Assembly: GCA_022749755.1 (NCBI GenBank)
Contig: CM040447.1
Span: 14,669,087-14,733,086 of the forward strand
Direction: 5' to 3'
From: Azadirachta indica
Taxonomy: Eukaryota > Streptophyta > Magnoliopsida > Sapindales > Meliaceae
Length of the DNA: 64,000 nt
Numbering within the stretch: the stretch's first letter is position 1; every line of letters begins with the position of its first letter. The notes beneath the pieces are model-generated. The model saw only the letters and a program-made list of their open reading frames with translations, ran no database searches and was not told the origin of the DNA. Positions 10,443 through 23,300 of the stretch are shown in pieces. Position numbers and translations under genes: made by a program.

Positions 10443-12847
10443 TAAGGGTGAGTTTGGCAATGCTAATAAGCACATGTAAAATGTTAAATCATGTGTCTAG
10501 CAAATTTTGATAAAGTACTTATTAAAAAAAATTTTAACACTTAAAGTAATTATTTGATTAGCAAAAATTTGGCATTTTCTCAAATTAACACTTCAAGTAC
10601 TTAAAAGGATAGCACTTTTATAATTAATGAAAATTATATTTTTTCTAAAATATCCTTAAACAAATTTAAGAATTACATTTATCAAATATTTGATTTTTTT
10701 GAGTTAAAAAGATATTAATTTAGATGATTATATATATGAATATAGGGAGAATGCTAGATATTCCTTTTTTATTTGGCCTAATACCCTATCATGCCCCTGA
10801 CATTACTTTTATTAGTCAAAATCATTAATTTTTGTATGCAATTACTAATTTACCCTTTTAATTGGTCAAAAATCTATACTTTTGGATGGGAAGAAACAAA
10901 ATTACTTCAATATCATTTGATAAATCAATAAAATTATTGTAATACTCTTAAATATTTTATGGAAAAAATATGTACCGAATTTAATTTTTAAAAGTAAATT
11001 TGTCTTTTAATAATATAATAATTAAAAAAAAATAAATAATTTAATAAAAAATAATAAATTAACTTCTAAAAACACTAACCCTAAAACACTTATTTTCCTT
11101 TTATTTAGTTTTTCTTTTTCGTATCCGTTTTCTTTGAAGTGTTCTTCTCTATGGATAAACTTATATGGAATAAGATTCCAACTACCTAACAAGCAGCTAA
11201 GAGTATTCTTCTCTACAGATCAAATTATATGAAATAAATTAGAACAACCTAACAAACAGCCACACCTCCCAACCCCTATTGCCAATCGCATCTCCCTACC
11301 TACTGCCAAATCATAACTTATTGTGTTGCCAAATTACCGCCAACAAAATAATCTAGAATTATCTAGATAATTTGACTTCAAAATTCTTCAATCTTAATTA
11401 ATAAGAGAATGACCAGCAGCAATTTGAATAGGAATAATTTTAAATAAAGAAAGAAAAAAAAATAGAAAATATGAGAGAAGAAAATAATTTTAGTTAATGA
11501 TTTTATGAAATATGAGGAGATGCGAATGGAAAGGGCAAGAAATAGGGTCTAATTTGGCAGTGGGTGGGGAGATACGATTGGAAAAGGGGAGTATTGGAAT
11601 ACAGGAAACTTGAAGACAATCACTTGTACAAAATATGGATATAAGTATTTACATTCAAATCAACACTCACTTATACAATTTTTCAATACACACTAATACA
11701 TGTTATTATTTCTCTTATTTAATCTTTCTCCTTTCATGCTCACATTCTACAAATCTCATTTTCTGCATTCTTTTTCGTGAGTGCATGCACGTCATCTCAC
11801 ATAACACTTGAGCACATCCAAACTCCATTTGGTGATGACGATGATAGTTTCCTATAATAGAGGGTGGTTTCAATCAAATAGAGAGATAAGCCACAATGGT
11901 TGAAAGGAAATGATAATTGGTGGTGGTGGTAACCGCTAGTGGGGGGAGGATTTTATGACAGTGGTGGTAGTGGTGATGATGATGATGAACGATACAAGAA
12001 GATTTGTAGGTTTAGGAAATTTAAAGGTTGGATAATTTATGGAGAGAAGAATGTTTTAGGATTAACTTTGTTAGGGATAATTAATTTATTATTTTTAGAT
12101 TTATTTTACTATATATTATTTGTTTATAAATTATCAAAAAATAATATTAATAAAGAATTGAATTTAAATAAATTTATTATCTCAAAATTACTATAATACC
12201 CTTAAACCATTAGCATTTTGACTAACAAAAGTAACATTAAGGGGATAATGCGATAGTTGTGAAATAATAAGGGAGTGATTGGGTATTGGACATTCTCCCT
12301 GTGAATATATGATGGATTATATTAGATATTTAAAAATATACTATTTGTTATATTTTTTTTAAATGAATAAATTATTCAAATTGATATATTATTTGTGTTC
12401 ATGATATTTATAATTTTATTTATATTTTAATATACAGTAGATAATTAATATTATTAAAAAATTATAGTTAGTTTTATAACAAAAAAAATATATTTTTTTT
12501 TTTTTTAGATTATTGAAGTTGTAGTTATTTTCATAACAAATTTTTTATTCAATTTTTTTAGAAATATTATAAAGCAAAAATGTTAGATATATATAATATT
12601 TGTTTTTATTAAAAATATTACTGTACGGACATATTACTTATTTTAATATATGCCTATTTTAGTAATTTGCCAATACAAAAATATTGTTTAAATTATATTT
12701 CCAAATACCTAATTTAGCACTAATAAGTAATTTTGAATATTATTAATCAAATGTTTAAATACTTTTTCAAAAATTATTAACAAAAAAAGTGCTAAAGAAT
12801 ATAAGTACTAATAGTATTTATTCTTTATCATTACCAAAGTGACCTTA
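10443..12847. mobile_element. Outer, interrupted hAT-like TIR element
   Basis: The left end reads TAAGGGTGAGTTTGGCAATG. The reverse complement of the right end reads TAAGGTCACTTTGGTAATG. The flanking 200 bases inside each end share further blocks (ACTTATT, TTTGATTA). The outer element is split by the 10745-12299 insertion. GGTG-TTTGG ends are common in plant hAT MITEs; I could not find a clear 8-bp target duplication, so the class is tentative. Confidence 0.45.
10745..12299. mobile_element. Inner Mutator-like TIR element (1.55 kb) with 10-bp target duplication
   Basis: The left end GGGAGAATGCTAGATATTCC faces a right end whose reverse complement is GGGAGAATGTCCAATACCC. Alignment of the arms continues for about 130 bp, including TTACTTTTATTAGTCAAAAT. 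The direct flanks TATGAATATA (10735-10744) and TGTGAATATA (12300-12309) match at 9 of 10 positions. A long TIR plus a 9-11 bp duplication indicates a Mutator-like element. No transposase frame is present, so it is non-autonomous. It carries a further internal inverted repeat (11273-11325 against 11545-11593). Confidence 0.75.
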
Positions 12848-13745
12848 AATCATAAATCTTAGATTTAAACACTTTTTATTATAGAGATTCAATTTAACAC
12901 ATATAATTAATATATAATTAATGTACTATAATTAATATGTATATTAAATTCAATCTCAATAATTAGAAGCCTCTAAACACGATCCACACATAATAATGTG
13001 AAAATATGGAACTATTGATATCTCCTCTTAATGGTAAAAAATAAATTTTATTAAAAAATAATTTTACATGAAAAAAAATTTAACAAATAAGAAAATTTGA
13101 CATTATTATTAACTTCCAATAAAAATTCACGAATATAGTAAATTATAGTAATCATGAGGAATCATAATATTAATCAAACTTTTAATCAATGTTAAGTTTA
13201 ACAATATTTTTTATTTTGATAATTACTTTTTTTAATATTTCTTTGAAAAATTTAATATATAATGTAAAAAGTTAAGAAATTTAATAACACCTTGAATAGT
13301 CTGTCCGAATGCTGCTGGTATACCGTAAACTCACCTCAAAAGTTACCTTTTTTTTAACTATTATACAATTACATTACATGTATACTTCAATCAAAATTTT
13401 GTGTGTGAGTTAAAAAATTCCGAGATTGTTGTAAGCCTGAGGTTCGCTGGCGAAAATTTGCGCTCTAATTAAGAGAAACCTATTCCGAAGGAGGTGCAAG
13501 AACTCAAATATCTGTAGAAATGGGGGATCACTTTACAGTTAAGACTTCAGAAGATAGAAAATTTTCCCGGGAAAAACAAACAAATTCCTGAAACCTCTCA
13601 CTCTGGTTGGCTCAGAGTCCGCCACAACTGCCAACATCAACCACATAAAAATCCCTCCAAATCAAATAAAAAATCTCTTCGAAATTTCATTTACTGTAAC
13701 ATTTTCCACCCTTTTTCCAAACACCCTGCTTTAGGGTTGCTTAAA
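12848..13745. other. Intergenic and 5' region of the alpha/beta hydrolase gene
   Basis: AT-rich up to about 13400. From about 13440 base composition becomes balanced, which probably marks promoter and 5' leader of the downstream gene. No other feature is seen. Confidence 0.5.
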
Positions 13746-16700
13746 ATGTCTTGTTCATTGGCAGTATCACCTTCAGTTAGAAGAGAATTCTTTAACCCAA
13801 TTTCTAGTGGCAGATTCATTTCACCTGGGAGAGTTTATCAGCCCAGTAAGCTATTAGCTCAATTTATTATGTTCCGTAGTAGTTGCAGTAATTTGAAAAG
13901 TGTTTGGGGTTTTGTTTCTTGACTGTCTGTATCTCTCCCTGTACTTAAAAGGGAGCAAATGTGAAATAAGCAGAAGGGGTTTTGCTTTCAAAGGAATTGT
14001 GGCTTCTGGTGTTTCGGTCGTGGGCTCTTCTCTGGTTACTGAACCCGCTCAAGGTCATTTTCTTAAAATTCCTGCATTCAAATTACAAATCAATCAAAGA
14101 GGACTGGCTTAATTATTTGGTTCAATTTAGATGTGCTTGCTTAATTAAAAATGTTTTATCTTTATTATCTGTATAGTGCAAATGAGAATCTACACTCCAG
14201 TGGTTCATTGTCAATTTTTGTTTTAATGAATATGAAAATTTTGATGCTATCCGATTATAATACTTTGTCTCTAAATGTTCAAGTTGAATTTTTATGTAGG
14301 GATGGAGAGATTAGCATTCAAGCCAGAGGGATACAATTTTTGGACATGGCGGGGTCATAAAATACATTATGTGATACAAGGAGAAGGGTTTCCTGTTGTT
14401 CTTATTCATGGGTTTGGTGCTTCTGCATTTCATTGGAGGTTTCTACCTTATTGCCATCTTCCATAATAAATATCTTGCATATTGTTTTTCCTGCTAGTAC
14501 ACTTACAGAAGTCATTGGTGTGGTTCCATGCGAAGAGCTATGTGCACAGAGTTATCTTATTAGGTTTAGTTTTATGAGCTATAGAACAGATAGTTATGTA
14601 CTTGCTGCGACTTTCTAGAAATTAGGAGATTATGCAGATGCCACACGTTAATTGGTTTTCCTTTTGTAGTCATAACTAATTTCTGTTTTATTATGGCTGG
14701 ACCTGCTTTCTAATTACTGCTTTCTAATTATTATAGCTAACCTTGAGGATACAAAAAATCTCCAATATCGTGTGAGAGACAAATTTTCTTTTTATCTTTT
14801 TGTTATTATCAGATAAATAATATTTCGTTTTTTCTCTTGTATATTTCATTTTGTAAAAGTCTTTATCGTTCTTGAACTCAAAGTGGAGTTTTCCCTTCCT
14901 ATTGGTGCAGGTACAACATACCTGAATTGGCTAAAAGGTATAAGGTTTATGCCATAGACTTGCTAGGTTTTGGGTGGAGTGATAAAGCAATTATTGAGTA
15001 CGATGCCATGGTATGGAGGGATCAAGTTGTGGATTTCTTGAAGGAAATAGTGAAAGAGCCAGCAGCTCTGGTTGGAAACAGGTAATAACTAAGATTAAGC
15101 AGCTCTTACTTGTTTCTGTCTTTATATAATCAAATCTTATCATAACACAAACTTTATAAGGCTCATAATTTTGATGCTTGTAACTTTGAAGCCTGAAGTT
15201 GTCTTTGTCGTGCTTTTAGAACTCAAGTAGGAAATTAAGGTCTTCAAATTAGAACTTTCACTTATATAAAAGGGTGTTTTTTTTTTAATTATTTCTTTTT
15301 TTCGTTAAAGGCAGACGGACTTATATGTGTAAATTGTGCTTTGAATAATTTTGTCTACACTAATAGGGTATATTGGTGTCCTTACTGGTGGTTTGGTGCC
15401 TCTTATGGAGGAGAGTAGCTAAATAAATCAATTTTCTTGAATAAGGAGATTTAGTCTGATATTTTTAGTTGTATTGTTCATCACTTCTCCTTTGTTTTAA
15501 GTTTCATAGTCGTCATGACCTGCTTGTTCTAATATACGGCTACCACCAAAATTTGAAATTACGCAAATGCAAGCTTCCTCATCCATTCCAAGACTTGTGC
15601 CTCTTCTGAATTAAATTTTTTTGTTCGATAATCAGTTGTAAGCTGTTCAAGCCATGGTATGTCTCAAAAAAAAGAATGCTGGGCTGTATGCATCCCCTTG
15701 CAATGCCTCCTCATTTAAGTACATTGCCTCACTTGTTACTGTCCTTGGATAACAAAACTAGTACTTTCTTTGCGAGTTCAATAAACAGTTATATTTGGAT
15801 TGCTGTATAGTAATGTCTTAAGTGCAATATATATTGTAAGCATAACTTTTCAGTTCATTAATTTTGGGGGTTAAGCTTCTTCTTTTCTTCCCCTCACTAT
15901 GAACATCCTTTTATTAGGAAAATCAATGATGTGTTGTATATGGAGAGAGATCAATTCTGCCTACTATAATATGGCAGTGAAACAAAAATCTCTCCGTCAT
16001 GAGTGTGGTTTTGATAATGTTTTGTCCTTTCAGATGGCATGCCAAGTAAATTTTGTGATTTGTGGTAATATTTCAGTCTTGGAGGGTTTACAGCTTTAGC
16101 TGCAGCAGAATGTTTGCCTGAGAGAGTAGCTGGTGTTGCCCTCCTAAATTCTGCTGGACAGTTTGGAGATGCAAAAAAGGAAACCAATCAGTCAGAAGAA
16201 ACAGCCTTACAGAAAGTTATCCTGAAGCCTCTGAAGGAAATCTTCCAGCGTATAGTTCTTGGTTTTTTGTTTTGGCAGGCAAAGCAACCAGCCCGCATAG
16301 TCTCTGTCTTAAAGAGTGTAAGTTGCTACCACCAGTGCTTTTGAAGCATAATAGAATTTTAAGCTTAACAATCATTTCTATATGTGGTACATTTATGATC
16401 TGTGCTCATTTTCTATGTTATATGAAGCATGGCTTGTGAAATGTATATGCATTATTCTGAAAGGTGTTTTTTTTATTATTTTAGCTCAACGCCTAGCTGC
16501 AAGAATTGATCATTACCTATCATCTCATAATGAATCAATGTTTGTGGTTTAACTGAGAAAAAAATGACCCTGATTGGAGATTTTGAAGATTCTTTTGTGA
16601 TTATCCAAGTGTTTCTAGATTCTTTTTAGGCATCATTGACCTTGGTAATGAAATGGTGTGCATTTAACTTCTTAATGAATTTGGTTAAGTGTCACAGGAA

Positions 16701-17462
16701 GAAAGCTTTATTTGCCCATCCTGCATCATGCTGCAAGCTAATAGTTTACTCTGTCAAGTTATTTCAAGTCATCACATTGCCAGTTGTTTACGACAAAACT
16801 TTTGTGCACATTATAATTCCATCTTTTTCCTCGGGTTACATAGGTATATATAAATTCCTCTAATGTGGATGATTATCTAGTGGAATCAATAACAAGGCCA
16901 GCTGCTGACCCCAATGCTGGAGAAGTTTACTACAGGTATGTATCTAGTCAGTTCCCAAGTGTGAGAATCCCAGCATTTGTTTCAGGATGAGTGTAAATAA
17001 ATCTTGAACCCTCATCTACACCATGCTTCATTTTCTTCGCATTGGAATTGAGCTGTATATATCTACAGTTACAGCAATATGAGCTACTAGAGTGGTCTAA
17101 AACACTGTAAACTTGGAGTCTTACACTAGTCTCTTCTGGTTCCTTAGCCATGTTTTATTTGTAATCTTATTGTGTATGTTGTGCACAGATTAATGACAAG
17201 ATTCATGTTGAATCAAAGCAAGTACACTCTAGACAGCGTCTTAAGCAAGTTGTCTTGCCCATTGTTGTTGCTCTGGGGTGACTTAGACCCATGGGTTGGT
17301 CCTGCCAAGGCTACTCGGATCAAGGAATTTTATCCAAGTACAACTCTGGTAAATTTAGAAGCTGGACACTGCCCACATGATGAAGTTCCAGAGCTTGTCA
17401 ACAAGGCTTTAATGGAATGGTTGTCAACTCTAAAACCAGAAGCATCTCTTCAAACACTGTAA
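13746..17462 (+). CDS. Chloroplast-type alpha/beta hydrolase (AT4G36530-like)
   Basis: Seven exons: 13746-13845, 13952-14053, 14300-14438, 14911-15081, 16077-16317, 16844-16935, 17189-17462; 1119 nt, 372 residues. The ATG at 13746 begins MSCSLAVSPSVRREFF, a Ser/Arg-rich start suited to a plastid transit peptide. The fold starts at YNFWTWRGHKIHYVIQGEG, followed by the oxyanion-loop motif VLIHGFGASAFHWR. The nucleophile elbow GNSLGG has Ser171, whose codon is split across the 15081/16077 junction. The acid is Asp315 in WGDLDPWVG and the base His342 in AGHCPHDEVPE. The triad is therefore intact. Known: relatives include pheophytinase and chlorophyll dephytylase, but overall this sequence looks closest to the uncharacterised AT4G36530 group (from memory, no search). 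A role in plastid lipid or pigment ester hydrolysis is inference. Confidence 0.9.
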
Positions 17463-18057
17463 ACTGTTCTGTTTTATTTATGGCTTTGCGGCTCAAATCT
17501 GCCTTGAGAATTTTTTACTTGTAAAACACACAGAGCTGTATATTCGTTGACTAAAGGTGCAACCCATCTCCTAACAGGGAATTCTTCTCTCCTCTCCACG
17601 CTCTATTGTAATACAACCGCCTAACAATTTTATATCATATGTATATATATTCATTTATTTTAAAGTATTAATAAACATATCTTCTATTAAAATTATTGTA
17701 CAAAGAATGCGATATAATAAAAGTATTCTAAGCTTTACTTTAGCATCTTTACATTCTTACTCTTTGGACTTCGGTTTGTTATTTAATGTGTCATGACTTT
17801 TAAAACTATAGCTTTTGTAACACTGCATGCCAATATTGATGAAAAAGGTGTATATTTTATTAAAAGTTGATGTTATCAATTTTTTTTGAAATAAAATGCA
17901 GTAAAATTACCATAATACTAAACTAAATCTTAGGATAATTGATATAATACTATTTATTCAATCTAAATTAGTGAAAATATATCTTAGATGAGTAGTTCAT
18001 TTTTTATTCTTTCTGAATCCGCCCCAACTCATCGCTGGCATTTCTTTGATCAGATAC
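17463..18057. other. 3' region and spacer
   Basis: Probable 3' UTR of the hydrolase to about 17640, then AT-rich spacer. No gene is seen. Confidence 0.5.
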
Positions 18058-18166
18058 TTAGTCGGTTTCAAGCACATCGTTGATCATCCCACACCGTTCT
18101 TGCATATTCTTCTTCAGTTCTTCCAACGCAGTCTTCAATTCTCTAGTATTAGCATTCCTCATGAGC
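18058..18166 (-). pseudogene. Orphan terminal-exon-like fragment
   Basis: On the minus strand a good acceptor (TTTCTTTCAG) at 18167 precedes a 109-nt open stretch ending in TAA at 18060-18058. It encodes LMRNANTRELKTALEELKKN and then MQERCGMINDVLETD, a credible amphipathic helix with normal codon use. No matching upstream exons were found on the minus strand before the TIR element at about 18470, and I do not recognise the family. It is most simply a leftover last exon of a broken or relocated gene; a real gene whose other exons are too short to spot is possible. Confidence 0.35.
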
Positions 18167-18467
18167 CTGAAAGAAACAGAGAAAACTGAGTGAGCGTTTT
18201 AAAGAAGATACTTTTCTTAACTGCTCGAGCGTCTATCATGTTCATGCCAGAGCCAGACTGCTTGTAACAGCAGCAGCTATTCTATTATGGAGCACTATTA
18301 CTAGCAAGAATGATTTACGGTGAAATTGATCCTTAATTCTAAACTAACTGAGCACCCACAAGCATCGATGCTGCTTTATTTTGGATTCAACCATGACAAA
18401 CTCATCAGTGATTAGGAGCCCAATGCTAAGCTCATTTAAAGTTGAGCCCAATTTAGTTTTTTAGTGC

Positions 18468-19722
18468 TTAGAATAATAGTGAGATACCTATTTTTTAAAA
18501 TAAATGTCAAATAAATATTTAAGTCAAAAATATTTATTAATAACATTTTTTCTGTTAAAATTTTTTGTGTCTATTATAATTTAACTACTTTTGATCATTA
18601 CATGATATAATTACCCTACTGATTTATATTAAAGAATAAATTTACATAAATATCTTCAAATCTCAACTTTTTAATAAATAAATTATAATATATGTATATA
18701 TATATATATATATATAATTAATTAAACCTCTAAGAGCCGAGCCTTAGAAATGAATTTGATAAATTAAAGAAGAAAAATTAAAATTATAAGGAAACAATCT
18801 GCCAGAGCTAAAAATAAGAACCAGAAAGTAGTAAAGCGGTAGCAGCAGAATTGGCAACAATAGAAATGCAGCTCCAACAAACCAACATTCGGCAAACAAA
18901 GCTAGAAATAGCCTCGAACCACAGAAAAAGGCGAAGGCAGAGACAAAAAAGCATAGCAGCAACAAATCCAAACCACTAATCAATTAATAAGTCCAAATTC
19001 CTTATTACCAAAATCCCTATTTAATGCCCTAATATAAACAATTAATAAACCAAATTATCCAGTGATTTTAATCATCAACCACATTATCATTCAATTTTAA
19101 TCTATCAACCAAATTATCAATAAAAGAAACTTCACTCCTCAAACACTATTTTAATCCATCCAAAACTTACTTTGAATCCTACACCAATTCCATTCTATAA
19201 TCCTTACAATTTATACAATACCCAAATTTAATCCCAAATCAATCAATTTGATAAAAAAAGAAGATGAAGACCAAAAGAGAGAGAAGAATAAAATAGAAAA
19301 AGACCATAAGGGAAAGAAAAAAGAAAGAAAAAGATGGAAATAAGAAAAAGAAAAAAAATAAGAAGAAGCAGAAGACAAAAAGGAAGGAGAAGAAGCAGGG
19401 GTGGCGGCTGCACAAACAAAAGGAAAGATAAATTTTAGTTTTTTTTTGTTTTATTATTGTATAATTATTTTTATTAAATATAATTTATTTTTATATTTAT
19501 TTTTAAATCAAAAATACTATTTTACCCTCAAATATAAAAAATATTTATATTTTTTAATTTTTAATTTTAATTTTAAATTAAAATAATTATTATACTTTTT
19601 TATTACAACAAACACGAAAAATTTTAATCGAAGAAATATTACTAATAAATATTTTTTACTTAAATAACTATGTAGACATTTATTTCGAAAAACAGGTAGC
19701 CACTGTCATTCTCTCACTAAAA
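18468..19722. mobile_element. TIR element ~1.25 kb with internal polypurine tract
   Basis: Arms of about 100 bp: left about 18468-18570, right about 19612-19722. Shared blocks in inverted orientation include AAATAAATGTC, ATTTAAGT-AAAAATATTTATTA and GTTAAAATTTTT-GTGT. The interior holds a 160-base purine-rich tract (about 19262-19420) and a more balanced segment (18760-18980). No transposase is visible. The long TIRs suggest a Mutator-like element, but no target duplication could be confirmed, so end points are approximate. Confidence 0.6.
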
Positions 19723-20315
19723 TTCGTTAAATTAACCTAAAATCTTTAATTGTATATTGACGCCCATTTAAAGTGGGGTCTTGGACTAATAATTCATTCC
19801 GACAATAAGTAGTTATTTTAAGCATGTTTTTGAGTTGGGATCGTGCGAGGTTGCGGGAAAGCATAGTAGTAATTGATAAAAATAAAAAAAATTAAAAAAA
19901 AAAAAAAAAAAAAAGAAGTTTTGCTTGCTGGTATAGCCGCCATGCATACAGAGCCACGCCAGAGATTCAAGATTCCTTAGTATGACATTGACAACCAACG
20001 ACAAAAAACAACATACCGACAAATTAAAATACTAAAAGACAAAACGCATCCTCAATGTTGAGCTTAGAGATTGCAGGAAAACAATGTATGCTTTTGCTAG
20101 TTGTAAATTTGTTACATATAGCATCTACTATACTGTCTGACACCAAACACCGTCTACTCCAATGACTATACTTTGTAACCATCGCATTCTTAATTTAAAG
20201 CATCTGCCATACCTTAATGTTTCCGGATGTCTTCAGGTAGATATCTACTAAGCAAAAAGTAAGCACCTTAAGTTCAATTCTTGATTCTATAACTGTTGTT
20301 TCCTTCTTTGCTTGC
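19723..20315. other. Spacer and 5' region of the RFC3-like gene
   Basis: Contains a near-pure A tract at about 19886-19914. A strong pyrimidine-rich acceptor (TCCTTCTTTGCTTGCAG) ends at 20317, just before the RFC3-like ATG, so a 5' UTR intron with an unmapped upstream leader exon lies here. Confidence 0.5.
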
Positions 20316-20322
20316 AGAGAAA

Positions 20323-23300
20323 ATGGAGGCTACATCAAGGTTTAGTCGGCCTCTTCCACTTCAGCCTCATTCTTCGACTTTAATGAAGCAGAAGAAGAGC
20401 GGATATGAACCCTCTGATACGGAGACAGAATGGCATGACAGTCCATGGCGTGATCACAATTCAAAGAATGGAGTATTGGATTATGTAGATTTTCCTCAAG
20501 TGCCAAAAATGGATCCGGATTTACCAAGAAAAAACAGTACCAGGAGTCCTACGAGACACAACCGAAGACATGTTTCCAAGGTTGAGAACGATAACGGTTT
20601 TGGTTCTTCTTCTACGTTAAGCCCAGTTTCTGGAAGGAGAAACAACAGCAAATCACCTTTCAAACTGAGAATTGATGGTGCTACTAATCTTTCTCCATTA
20701 CGTAGAAACAGTGTCAGTCCCTTCTCAAAATCTGAACGCAGAAGAACTATGTCTTCTTATAAAATTGTTGGAAGACAGGAGCATGATTTTGGTGATAATG
20801 TAAATGATGATGATTTCGTCTCTGGAAATCAAAGTCGCAGGACACGGAGTAGGGACGACAAAGAAATTAATTCTCAGTTTCCTGAAGTTACTAGAATTGG
20901 TGAGAAACCAATTTATAATCGTAGATCAATGACTGCACCAAGACAAAGAGCAAGAGATCATACGCACCAAGAAAACAATCATGCTCTTGCTGAGCAAAGA
21001 GAGAGGAAACCATCACCATTGTCAAGGAACATGATATGGAAACAAAGGGAAGTGGCGTCCCAAGTGAAAGCACCAACCGTTGGTGAACTCAATGAAATGG
21101 TTGCAAGTGTGAAGATCTCTAAAAGCCCTTTTAGCAATGCTCTGAAGTTTGAGAGCACGGACTCAATAGGGGATATCTTCTTTTCTCGTGATGCTTTTGT
21201 AAAGAATGGAGGCGTTCAAGGCGATTTAGTATATCCAAGGCCAGTGCTATATTCACAAGGAGATTCTTCTTCTCATCAAGAAAGTAGATCAAACAGCAGT
21301 AGTGTTGATCAAACCACACAACGACCTGCACAGGCAGTACCCATGACAGCCAACTTTGTTGTTAGCAGGCAGAGAAATGATAAGTTTAGCTCGGAAACTA
21401 GTAAGATAAGTCATGCTAGTGGGAAATCAAGTGCCAGCGCGAAAAAGTTTGCGGCTGATAGACGAAATAACCAATCGAATGCATGGTTTTCGTGTATGAG
21501 AAAAGGGTCTTGCAGAAACTCAAAATCAAAATTATCCCCTGAGAAGAGGCCATTTGATGAAGCTTCATATATTGAGAGGGCATTAGTGGTTGAGAAGCTG
21601 AGACAATTTTGGGCTGATAAGCATCAACCTAGATTGAACGGATTCATATGCCACAAACAAGAAGCTCTGCTTCTCAAGGAACTAGTAAGTTATCTGTTGT
21701 CTTATCAATATGTCTGTGGACCATTTGGACTTTTTATTTTGCCCAGGCATGACTATTTCTGTCATATTTGTTGCTATGTTTTACTGACAGTCTTTTATTC
21801 CTGAAAATTGTTAACTTTTCTGTATGATTCCTAACTCACAATAATCTGCATTCTTAGGTTTCAAATGAAAACTGTCCTCATATATTGTTCAAGGGACCAT
21901 CTGGTTCTGGAAAAAGATCACTCGCCATGGCTCTTCTACGGGAAATATATGGTGACCCATGCTGGAATGTATGTTCCTTTACTCGGATGCAGATACGCTA
22001 TGTTTTTGATTGCCTATGACGAACGTATCATTGTTCTTTCTTTTCTTTGCAGATATCTCATGATTTAAGATATTTCCCTGTTCAGGTATATCTTGCTCCA
22101 ATTATTTTTAAGTTCTTGTTCCGTTCATGTCAAATTATCAAGACCCTGATTAAAAATTCATGCATATGGCTCCAAATTGTGTAAATGATCGTACTTTCCT
22201 AAAAAATTCACTTTCTAAGCCCTGGATCTGAATAGTCAGTAGGTGACAAATGAAGGAGCTGGACTAATCATCATCAATTATATTAGTTTTGGCTACTGTT
22301 TTTCTGTTTTTCCAGTTCTGAAAAGTTAGATATATCGGTAGAATTTTTATTCTAATAGAAAGTGGACTCCTAATCGTATGCAATAATGGTAAAGCATTTA
22401 ATCGATTTTGTCATGGTTTAGAGGATTACGGAATTCAAAATTACAGTTATTTTGATATTGACAGGAAAAAAGGCCGATGCAAGTATTAGTTCCATTAGCA
22501 TCCAGTGCTCATCATGTAGAGCTCAATGTAAACTTGGAAGCAGATGCTAAATATGCATTAATGGGTTTAGCCAAAGAAATAAGGGACAACTATGTTATTA
22601 ACCCTCAAGTAAGCAATGCAAATTTGAAGACAGATTATAAAGGTCTGAAGTTTTTTTTTTTTTAAATTCATTCTGGTTCGCTTCAAGCAGCCTAATCCAT
22701 CCACCTGGTTCAAATTAAAATAGTTTCTTTCTTAATTATTTCAGTGATAGTTCTTTACGAGGTGGACCAAGCAGCAGAGACCATCCAGCACTTGCTTAAA
22801 TGGATAATGGACGGTTATACGGACGCTTGCAAACTCATACTCTGCTGTGAGGATGATGTAAACATCCTGGAATCAGTGAAAAACCGCTGCAAAGTAATCA
22901 AGGTTGATGCTCCTGTAACTCACGAAGTAAGCATCTGAGAATATGTTTTTGCAGTTCACTTGTTCTTTGTGCATCATAGAATACTAACAAATATCAACTG
23001 GGACACCGGTCGCTTTGAAACTCTTGTCTAAAGTGTAGCTGGCCCCAAAGGCCTCCTCGTTGCTTCAATTTTGTTCTCCAAGAGGACTCCTGACTATAAT
23101 TTATTAAAATATCCAAGTTGGAAATCTTTGTGGCTTGTTATCTTGCTAAGTTTTCGGTTTCTGTCCTAATGCACATCCTGACCTACAATTAAATGTCTAG
23201 ATAATGGAGGTTCTAATTCAGATAGCAAGGACAGAGGAGTTTGATCTATCCATGAGCTTTGCTGCTAAGATTGCTGCTAAATCAAAGCAGAACCTGAGAA

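Noticed and set aside
18744..18983. Leu/Phe-rich minus-strand open frame of 79 codons
   Set aside because: Hydrophobic composition comes from the purine-rich plus strand of the TIR element; no start context or family resemblance.
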